Below, in pieces: positions 36,847 through 43,260 of a stretch of DNA of 64,000 bases. The stretch spans positions 88,882-152,881 of the forward strand of contig JBMNQH010000003.1 in the NCBI GenBank assembly GCA_050944035.1. Direction: 5' to 3'. Position 1 is the first letter of the stretch. Every line of letters starts with the position of its first letter. The position numbers and the translations under genes were made by a program. The notes below the pieces were generated by a model that was not told where the DNA came from, ran no database searches, and was given only the letters and a program-made list of their open reading frames with translations. Origin of the DNA: JBMNQH01 sp050944035 (lineage in GTDB: Bacteria; Bacillota; Clostridia; Oscillospirales; Oscillospiraceae).

Positions 36847-38598
36847 ATGGCAGAGAAGAACGTAGATATCATAACTCTCGATATTATTAAAGACTCGCTG
36901 CTGGCTGCTGGTGAAGAGATTTTCACCGCGATTGCCCGTACATCCAAGAGCCCGATTATTTATGAATGCCTGGACTTTGCTTCTGGTCTGACTGATGACA
37001 AGGGCAATCTGATTACACAGGGCAACGGCTGCGCCGGCTTCCTCGGCATGCTGAGTTCCATGGTAAGAGAAGTCATTCGCAAATGGGCTGATACCGGCCG
37101 GCTGAAAGAGGGAGACATCATTATCATCAATGATCCCTACGGCGGCGGCGGTTCCCACATTCAGGACGTGGGTGTGGTTATGCCGATCTTCGTGGACGGT
37201 GAAATTTTCTGCTATACTGCAAACAAGTGTCACTGGTCGGAAATGGGCGGTAAGGATCCCGGCTATTCGCTCAATGCAACAGAGATCTATCAGGAAGGCC
37301 TGCAGATGCCCTGCGTCAAACTCTTCAACGAGGGCGTTTTGAATGAGGACATCGCGGATATCATCCGCGCCAACGTCCGCTATCCGGATCTGTCCATTGG
37401 CGACATGTGGGCCGGTGTTTCCGGCTTGCGCACCGGTGAGAAGCGCATTCAGGAACTGTGCGCGAAGTACGGCAAGGATACTGTCCGCGCAGCAATCGAG
37501 CGTCTCCTCCACTCTAGTGCAGAGTACTCCCGTAAACAGGTCGAGAAGATTCCTGACGGCGTTTACTGCGCCGAGGACGTCATGGACAGCGATGTTCACG
37601 GCAACGGTCCCTTCCATGTACAGGTTGCTGTCACGGTTAAGGGCGACAAAATGACGGTCGATTTCACAGGTACGGACAAGCAGACTGCCGGTCCCATCAA
37701 TCTGGCACTGGCCGGTCTCCATTCGGCGATCCGCTCCGTATTTCTTGCCTGCACAGATCCCAGTCAGAACGTCAATGACGGCGTGTTTGAACCGCTGGAA
37801 ATCATTGCAGAGAGAGGCTCCCTCTTTAACGCAATCCGTCCCGCACCTGTTTCCTGTTACTACGAATCCATGCAGGTCGCGCTGGATCTGGTATGGCAGG
37901 CTCTGGCTCCTGTTGTAAAGAAGGGGCAGCTTACCGCCGGTCATTTCCTGACCGTCGGCGCCTATACCATGAACGGCATCCATGCAGTGACGGGTGAGCC
38001 GTTCGTCAACTGCGGTCCTACGCTTGGCGGTTGGGGCGCAGGTTGTGACCGTGACGGTGACTCCTGCCAGTTCTGCACCGGTGACGGCGAGACCTTCAAC
38101 ATTCCGGTTGAAATTCTTGAGTCCAAATTCGGCATCAAGATCACAGAATATGCTCTGAACACCAACAACGCCGGCGCCGGTGAATTTCGCGGCGGCTACG
38201 GCCTGATCCTCGGCCATGAGGCTCTGAACGACGCGATGGACTTCGGCGGCGCTTATGGACGCCACGAGAGTCCTGCCTGGGGCTACGCCGGCGGTCAGCC
38301 CGGTTCCACCAACGGCTTCGACTTCATCCGTCTGGACGGCTCCTATGACGGTCCCTACGGCAGCGGCAACCGCATCGGCATGAAGAAGGGCGACATCGTC
38401 CGTATGGTTACCGGTACAGGCGGCGGTTATGGCAATCCCCTGTCCCGCGAGGAAGCACGCGTTGCGATGGACGTCAGAAATGAATATATCACCCTCGATG
38501 ACGCCAGAGAAATTTATGGTGTCGAGGTTGATCCCGAGACCTTTGCTGTCATTGGTCTGACCCAAGCCAGAAAGGATTTTCAGGCATCAAAGGCCTGA
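36847..38598 (+). CDS. hyuB: hydantoinase B/oxoprolinase family protein, subunit B
   Basis: The 583-aa catalytic partner of HyuA. It has VDIITLDIIKDSLLAAGEEI at the N-terminus, IYECLDFASGLTD, NDPYGGGGSHIQDVGV, HWSEMGGKDPGYS, and the Gly-rich tail TGGGYGNPLSREEARV, all typical for the family. The ribosome site GGAGGCG overlaps the end of hyuA. An intercistronic hairpin lies before the M24 peptidase gene. Confidence 0.92.
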   Translation: MAEKNVDIITLDIIKDSLLAAGEEIFTAIARTSKSPIIYECLDFASGLTDDKGNLITQGNGCAGFLGMLSSMVREVIRKWADTGRLKEGDIIIINDPYGGGGSHIQDVGVVMPIFVDGEIFCYTANKCHWSEMGGKDPGYSLNATEIYQEGLQMPCVKLFNEGVLNEDIADIIRANVRYPDLSIGDMWAGVSGLRTGEKRIQELCAKYGKDTVRAAIERLLHSSAEYSRKQVEKIPDGVYCAEDVMDSDVHGNGPFHVQVAVTVKGDKMTVDFTGTDKQTAGPINLALAGLHSAIRSVFLACTDPSQNVNDGVFEPLEIIAERGSLFNAIRPAPVSCYYESMQVALDLVWQALAPVVKKGQLTAGHFLTVGAYTMNGIHAVTGEPFVNCGPTLGGWGAGCDRDGDSCQFCTGDGETFNIPVEILESKFGIKITEYALNTNNAGAGEFRGGYGLILGHEALNDAMDFGGAYGRHESPAWGYAGGQPGSTNGFDFIRLDGSYDGPYGSGNRIGMKKGDIVRMVTGTGGGYGNPLSREEARVAMDVRNEYITLDDAREIYGVEVDPETFAVIGLTQARKDFQASKA

Positions 38599-38623
38599 TA
38601 AAATTCTCTTGAAAGAAAAGACG

Positions 38624-38650
38624 CGGCCCGATGGGAAATCCATCGGGCCG
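38624..38650 (+). terminator. intercistronic hairpin between hyuB and the M24 peptidase gene
   Basis: An 11-bp GC-rich stem CGGCCCGATGG/CCATCGGGCCG (38624-38634 with 38640-38650) without a T-run. Likely an mRNA-processing or stabilising structure, or a leaky terminator. Confidence 0.5.
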
Positions 38651-38686
38651 TAGGTTTCGCCTTGTAAGAAAGGGGAGTTTTCCACC

Positions 38687-39763
38687 ATGAAGCAAAATCG
38701 TGTCAATGCGGTATTGGCAAATTTGGAAACACTTGGCTTGTCACAGATACTGATTACTGATCCATTGTCCATTTTTTATCTGACCGGACGACTGATCCGG
38801 CCACTGGAACGGTTTTATGCCCTGTATCTGAATCGGAACGGCAATCATAAAATCTTTATTAACCAACTGGAAACTGTCCCGGAGGATCTGGGCGTGGAGA
38901 AAGTACGCTTTACTGACACCGATCCGTATCTGGATCTTGTCATCCAGGCAATTGATGCCGGCGAACCGCTCGGCATCGACAAAAAGATGGCGGCGCGTTT
39001 TTTGCTGCCACTCATGGACAGAAGTGCGGCAACCAGCTATGTAAACGCCTCTGTAGCTGTGGATAAATCCCGCAGCGTCAAGGATCCAGAGGAGCAGGCG
39101 CTCATGCGCAAGGCCTCACAGATCAACGACATGGCTATGAATACATTCAAAACGCTGCTCCGTCCGAACATCAGCGAGCTTTCGGTTGCCGGACAGATAA
39201 AGCAGATTTATCTTGATCTCGGCGCAGAGGACGTTAGCTTTGATCCCCTGGTTTGTTTTGGCGCGAATGCCGCCAACGGCCACCACTACCCGGATGACAC
39301 CAGCCTGAAAGCCGGAGACTGTGTGCTTTTCGACGTGGGCTGTCTTTATCAGGGATATTGCTCTGATATGACACGGACCTATTTCTATCAGGAAGTATCT
39401 CCAAAACACCGGGAAATTTACGAGACTGTCCTCAAAGCCAATTGCGAGGCGGAACAGGCTATTCGTCCCGGCGTTCCGCTCCGTGAACTGGACGGCATCG
39501 CGCGCGGCATTATCACCGAATCGGGATATGGTCCCAACTTCACGCACCGGCTGGGCCACTTTATCGGGCTGGAAGTACACGACTTCGGTGACGTCTCCTC
39601 CATTGCAACCGATTCGGCAACACCGGGCAATCTGTTCTCGATTGAACCGGGCATCTATCTTCCGGGAGAAATGGGTGTGCGAATTGAGGACCTTGTTCTG
39701 GTAACAGAGACCGGATATGAACGGCTCAACCATCTATCCAAAGAACTCGAGATCATTCTCTGA
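38687..39763 (+). CDS. M24-family metallopeptidase (Xaa-Pro aminopeptidase type)
   Basis: A 358-aa pita-bread-fold enzyme. The N-terminal creatinase-like domain (1-130) is followed by the catalytic domain with a complete dimetal set: Asp in VLFDVGCLYQ, Asp in GYCSDMTRTY, His in HRLGHFIGLEVHDFG, Glu in FSIEPGIYLP and Glu in GVRIEDL. An aminopeptidase P/prolidase role on Xaa-Pro bonds is most likely; creatinase-like hydrolases share the fold but usually lose the metal ligands. AAAGGGGAG precedes the ATG. Presumably part of the Dpp/Hyu operon. Confidence 0.93.
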   Translation: MKQNRVNAVLANLETLGLSQILITDPLSIFYLTGRLIRPLERFYALYLNRNGNHKIFINQLETVPEDLGVEKVRFTDTDPYLDLVIQAIDAGEPLGIDKKMAARFLLPLMDRSAATSYVNASVAVDKSRSVKDPEEQALMRKASQINDMAMNTFKTLLRPNISELSVAGQIKQIYLDLGAEDVSFDPLVCFGANAANGHHYPDDTSLKAGDCVLFDVGCLYQGYCSDMTRTYFYQEVSPKHREIYETVLKANCEAEQAIRPGVPLRELDGIARGIITESGYGPNFTHRLGHFIGLEVHDFGDVSSIATDSATPGNLFSIEPGIYLPGEMGVRIEDLVLVTETGYERLNHLSKELEIIL

Positions 39764-39784
39764 TTAAAAAGGAGGAGCTATACC

Positions 39785-40369
39785 ATGCAGCATCCCATTG
39801 CGACGATTACAATGGCCAGCGGTGCGGTAATCCGTCTGGAACTCTATCCGGAGATCGCTCCCAATGCCGTGACGAGCTTTCTGTATCTGGCCAAAAAAGG
39901 CGTGTTTGATCACTATCCGATCGAGCGCGTTGTCCCGGGCTGGGTACTGGACATGAGTTATCATGCCTTCCACACCCCTGATGCCTGCTATTTCATCCCC
40001 AATGACGTCAAAAACGGTACATACATGGAGGCTGTGTTTGGCACCGTCGGGCTGGGCGGTTACGGCGAACCGGACATCGCCGGCGGCGAGTTCTTTTTCC
40101 CGCTGGCAGACTGCCCCGCCATTACCGGCGTCTATCCCATTTTCGGCAAAATCATCGAGGGTCTTGACGAACTGCGCCGTCTGGAACAGGTGGAAACTTA
40201 CCCGGTTCCATTTCCGGGCGCTCCGGGCGTCAAAATCAATACGCCCGCCAGTCCGGAGTTTATTGAAACAGTCACGGTTGACACCTTCGGTGTGGACTAC
40301 GGCGAGCCGGTGCGTCTAACCGGCATCGAAAAGCCACTGTTCTGGCCAGTTGTACACCAGAAAGACTAA
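39785..40369 (+). CDS. degenerate cyclophilin-type protein
   Basis: A 194-aa cyclophilin-fold protein: IATITMASGAVIRLELYPEIAPNAVTSFL, GGEFFFPLADC, FGKIIEGLDELRRLEQVET and a C-terminal strand. The active-site segment normally FHRVIPGFMIQGGD here reads IERVVPGWVLDMS. The catalytic Arg is kept, but the His and the Gly-Gly-Asp are lost. No signal peptide, so cytoplasmic. Start with AAGGAGGAG, 21 nt after the peptidase gene. It may be a weak prolyl isomerase or a ligand-binding relative. Prolyl-bond chemistry would fit the neighbouring Xaa-Pro peptidase (inference). Confidence 0.8.
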   Translation: MQHPIATITMASGAVIRLELYPEIAPNAVTSFLYLAKKGVFDHYPIERVVPGWVLDMSYHAFHTPDACYFIPNDVKNGTYMEAVFGTVGLGGYGEPDIAGGEFFFPLADCPAITGVYPIFGKIIEGLDELRRLEQVETYPVPFPGAPGVKINTPASPEFIETVTVDTFGVDYGEPVRLTGIEKPLFWPVVHQKD

Positions 40370-40420
40370 GACTGCCCGCAATCGTGGCAAGGTGCCACCT
40401 TGTCCCGACAACACAATAGG

Positions 40421-40467
40421 AAACTCCCCTGTTGACGAGTCATTCTCTTCCGTCAATAGGGGAGTTT
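40421..40467. terminator. bidirectional terminator
   Basis: Stem AAACTCCCCT-g-TTGACG with CGTCAA-t-AGGGGAGTTT (40421-40437, 40451-40467) ends the Dpp/Hyu run and, on the other strand, overlaps the last codons of the XRE gene. Confidence 0.88.
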
Positions 40468-40709
40468 TCTATTTCATCTAATAAAGCATCCGCTGTAATA
40501 CCAAAACAACCAGCCAGTGCCTTCACTTCATAGTCAGCAACAAACCGATTTCCAGCTTCGATTCGCAGAATTGTCAGATCACTGAATTCATAACCTTGGA
40601 GCTGTAATTTCTCTGCTAATTGCTTTTGCGTCAGTCCATTCTCCTGCCTTAATTTTCTCACACGAGAGCCAATAATATTTTTACTCTTTCCATTCCAGTA
40701 AATCTTCAT
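40440..40709 (-). CDS. XRE-family transcriptional regulator
   Basis: An 89-aa protein with one helix-turn-helix domain: IIGSRVRKLRQENGLTQKQLAEKLQ, then SDLTILRIEAGNRFVADYEVKALAGCFG. I chose the ATG at 40709 (GGGG upstream), which leaves the upstream region free for its operators. Divergent from the 55-aa gene at 40806 with two repeat elements between them, so autoregulation and control of the neighbour are expected. Similar in size and layout to the XRE gene at 12299. Confidence 0.85.
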   Translation of the reverse strand: MKIYWNGKSKNIIGSRVRKLRQENGLTQKQLAEKLQLQGYEFSDLTILRIEAGNRFVADYEVKALAGCFGITADALLDEIENSPIDGRE

Positions 40710-40719
40710 ACAAAACCCC

Positions 40720-40790
40720 ACTGCGAAAGATGAAGTTGATGAATTGATTTTATCCGGAAAGTGTAGTATACTCACTTCTAAAGATGAAGT
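40720..40790. promoter_or_regulatory. duplicated operator of the second XRE regulator
   Basis: Two copies of AAAGATGAAGTT (40726-40737 and 40780-40791) lie within imperfect palindromes ACTGC-N7-GAAGT (40720-40736) and ACTTC-N7-GAAGT (40774-40790), 54 bp apart. They bracket the plus-strand promoter: one ends just upstream of the -35, the other starts one base after the -10. Confidence 0.7.
40744..40772 (+). promoter_or_regulatory. promoter of the 55-aa gene
   Basis: TTGATT (40744-40749), 17-bp spacer, TATACT (40767-40772), flanked by the two operator copies. Confidence 0.7.
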
Positions 40791-40805
40791 TCAGAGGTGA
40801 TTTCG

Positions 40806-40973
40806 ATGCCAAACTATGAAAAATTATACTTTACGCTCTTTCATTCGCTTACAAATAGTATTCAGGAAATCGAAAACCAGAATTATGGTTCCGCGAAAGA
40901 AATTCTTATTACAGCACAGCAGAAAACGGAAGAATTATATTGTAACGATGAAGAATCGGCTGAATTTGTTTAA
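40806..40973 (+). CDS. small conserved-type protein, 55 aa, unknown function
   Basis: A short ORF (MPNYEKLYFTLFHSLTNSI...) with GAGGTG 6 nt before its ATG and a good promoter. It is an acidic two-helix protein with NYGSAKEILITAQQKTEELY. Small proteins of this pattern occur beside phage- or ICE-like XRE regulators in Clostridia (family recollection, not searched). Below common ORF cut-offs. Presumably controlled by the divergent XRE protein. Confidence 0.65.
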   Translation: MPNYEKLYFTLFHSLTNSIQEIENQNYGSAKEILITAQQKTEELYCNDEESAEFV

Positions 40974-41002
40974 AATCATTCCTGCCCGAAGCCATATAAT
41001 TT

Positions 41003-41042
41003 AACGGCCCGGTCTATGTGTACATAGACCGGGCCGTTTTTT
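41003..41042. terminator. bidirectional terminator overlapping a stop codon
   Basis: A perfect 17-bp GC-rich stem (41003-41019 with 41022-41038) followed by a T-run. The last codons and the TAG stop of the minus-strand SLH gene (ends 41014) lie inside the stem. Confidence 0.93.
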
Positions 41043-42861
41043 CAAACATATTTATTGTTTGCTCTTCAGACTCATACGGGGTGTACACCCACGGTGTCTT
41101 ATCTTTCTGGATCATATACAGATCATAGTAGTTCACACCGTTTTTCCGCTGCAGCATTTCCTGTTCGGGATCAAACAGATATGTCACGCCGTCGATTGTA
41201 ATCTCCACCCAGCAGTGCGCCAGTTTCTTTTCCCCAATCGTACCGTTGACAAGCTTGGCATCATAGCCCACCTGTCTTGCGAAACAATAAAAAACGGAGC
41301 CGTAGTTATAGCAGTTGCCATAGTTGGTCTGGAACATCAGCAAGGCTTCCTTTTCCCAGTCAATCGTCTGGTCCGGATAACTGTTCCGTTTCAGATAATA
41401 GAAGCTGTCGCGGGTATAGAGATACAGCGCCTTCAGCTGCTCTTCCTGCGTCATTTCTTCTGTGGCCACCTTTGCAAGCGCTTCCTTGCAGTACCGGTCA
41501 ATTTCACTGTTGCCGCAGGTATAGTTGCCATTGCTGTCGAACTGGAAATTTCCAACCGCAGCATCCTTCACATCCCAGCCGTCATCATCAGTACAGCGGA
41601 GCTCATAGCCATCCTGATACAGACCAGCTGCGCGTTTTTGTTCATAGGAAGTCCAAGTTTCCGTCTCGGTACCGGTGTGCGTATGGACGGTGCAGGCTTC
41701 CATAATCGCGGCATATCCCCAAAATGTTTCAGGCACATCATGGAATGTCCGCAGCGTTCCGGAAGAAATTGCGGCCTCGTCCCCGGTGCGGCCGGTCACA
41801 CGGTTGAGAATGGAAACCGCCTCGGCACGGGTAATTCTGCCACCGGGCAGGAACGTTCCGTCACCATAGCCGCCAATCCATTCATGTGCAACCGCATATT
41901 CGATGTAATCATAGGCCCAGTAGTCCTTTGGCACATCGGTAAAGGTTTGCGTTTGGGCATGCTCAATATAAAACAGTTTGGCAAGCATTGCGACAAACTC
42001 GGCACGGGTCATTTCATTCTGAGGCAAAAACGTCCCATCACCATAGCCGTTCAATACGCCCATGGATGCCAAGGCGTTGACCGGTTCTGCATACCACATA
42101 TTGTCCGAGACATCAGTAAAACCGGCAGACGGTGTGGTCTCCACAGGCAGCAGCAGGCTGTAAACCATTTTTGCCGCTTCAGCGCGGGTTGTTTTTCCGT
42201 TAGGGCAGAAGGTTCCGTCCGTATAACCGTTAATATACACAATGTGCTCGCTGGTATTGAATTTGACTGCAAACCGCGCAGTGTATGTAACATCTTCTGC
42301 TACTGGACATGTCGAAGGATCAACCAGCTGTCCGTTTTCATCGACCCAACCGGTAAAGGTTTTCTGTTCGGTATCGGCCACCGCTGGGACAGCCTCGGGA
42401 CAGCTGTGCTGTAACACCAGCTCCGTCTCGGTAACATCCCCATAGATATAAGTAACCGTCACCTGCTTCCACATCGCATACAGCACGGTATCTTCGGTGA
42501 TTATAATGGTAGTGCCGGGTTGATACAGAGTTTCTGTGCTGTCCGCATCCCTAGACCAGCCGAGAAATTTGGGGTTTTCCTCGCCCAGACCGATGATTGC
42601 AGGTAATACCAGAGTCGCGTTGGGTTCAACCGTACAGGGTTCTATGGCATCTCCGGCAACGCCGTTGAGATCAAACGAAACGGTACAGGTGTCAGATGGT
42701 ATATCCTGAGAATCGGAAGTTTTAAGATTGCGCTCGGACTGCGATGTTGGATAGTCAGCAGGGTCAACCGCAACTGAAGTTTCCGTTGCAAAGGCATAGG
42801 AACCAAGGGACAGAATCGTGCAGACCAAAAGTGTTGTTATGATTCGTTGTTTCGGTTTCAT
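41014..42861 (-). CDS. secreted SLH-domain protein with transglutaminase-like domain
   Basis: A 615-aa exported protein. Signal peptide (1-25, ending SYAFATE); two InlB/Flg_new-type beta repeats (about 60-135 and 135-195, each ending in a W-x-x-x or Y-x-A-R-F strand); three SLH repeats (about 200-375, e.g. GYTDGTFCPNGKTTRAEAAKMV, GYGDGTFLPQNEMTRAEFVAM, GYGDGTFLPGGRITRAEAVSI) for cell-wall attachment; then a transglutaminase/protease-like domain with Cys517 (YGNCYNYG), His549 (LAHCWVEI) and Asp564 (FDPE). GAAGGAAG precedes the ATG. It has its own promoter and a leader hairpin. Divergent from the C69 dipeptidase gene; both proteins are likely on the cell surface. Confidence 0.93.
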   Translation of the reverse strand: MKPKQRIITTLLVCTILSLGSYAFATETSVAVDPADYPTSQSERNLKTSDSQDIPSDTCTVSFDLNGVAGDAIEPCTVEPNATLVLPAIIGLGEENPKFLGWSRDADSTETLYQPGTTIIITEDTVLYAMWKQVTVTYIYGDVTETELVLQHSCPEAVPAVADTEQKTFTGWVDENGQLVDPSTCPVAEDVTYTARFAVKFNTSEHIVYINGYTDGTFCPNGKTTRAEAAKMVYSLLLPVETTPSAGFTDVSDNMWYAEPVNALASMGVLNGYGDGTFLPQNEMTRAEFVAMLAKLFYIEHAQTQTFTDVPKDYWAYDYIEYAVAHEWIGGYGDGTFLPGGRITRAEAVSILNRVTGRTGDEAAISSGTLRTFHDVPETFWGYAAIMEACTVHTHTGTETETWTSYEQKRAAGLYQDGYELRCTDDDGWDVKDAAVGNFQFDSNGNYTCGNSEIDRYCKEALAKVATEEMTQEEQLKALYLYTRDSFYYLKRNSYPDQTIDWEKEALLMFQTNYGNCYNYGSVFYCFARQVGYDAKLVNGTIGEKKLAHCWVEITIDGVTYLFDPEQEMLQRKNGVNYYDLYMIQKDKTPWVYTPYESEEQTINMFEKTARSMYT

Positions 42862-42897
42862 AAAAAACTTCCTTTCTTCTTTGTTTTATCCAGATGT

Positions 42898-42939
42898 TGA
42901 AAAAAAACCGTGGAAAAACCGGCAGTTGATTTCCACGGT
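42898..42939 (-). terminator. terminator-like hairpin in the SLH gene leader
   Basis: On the minus strand, ACCGTGGAAA pairs with TTTCCACGGT (42930-42939 with 42907-42916), followed by eight Ts. It lies between the gene's promoter and its start codon, at the very 5' end of the predicted transcript, so it could attenuate or protect the message. Confidence 0.65.
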
Positions 42940-42951
42940 CTTTGTATAAGA

Positions 42952-42981
42952 ATGATAGCATTTTCTGTTGTATTCTGTCAA
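42952..42981 (-). promoter_or_regulatory. promoter of the SLH/transglutaminase gene
   Basis: Minus-strand TTGACA (42976-42981), 18-bp spacer, TATCAT (42952-42957), about 90 bp upstream of the ATG. Confidence 0.7.
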
Positions 42982-43171
42982 ATGTCTTTCCTAAAATTTC
43001 ATAAATGTTCAGTTTTCTGCTCTGGTTTTTCTGACCGGAAAAGGAGAACAACATTGCTTTTTTCCTTGAAGCGGAGTACATAATTTTTAAATATAGCGCG
43101 TATCCTTTGAATATTTTCACAGGATATTCGGAAAACAAGAGAGATAAGTGAATATTTTTCAAGAACAAGCC

Positions 43172-43201
43172 TTGACAGTTTGTATAAAGATACAGTAGAA
43201 T
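43172..43201 (+). promoter_or_regulatory. promoter of the C69 dipeptidase gene
   Basis: TTGACA (43172-43177), 18-bp spacer, TAGAAT (43196-43201), 59 bp before the ATG. The 190 bp between the two divergent promoters is AT-rich and shows no gene. Confidence 0.7.
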
Positions 43202-43260
43202 AAATAATATGTAAAATATGGATGATATCCATATAAAAAAGAAGGAGGAGGAATACTTTC

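Noticed and set aside
34751..38565. Long minus-strand open frames opposite hyuA and hyuB
   Set aside because: They mirror the sense genes and contain no family motifs.
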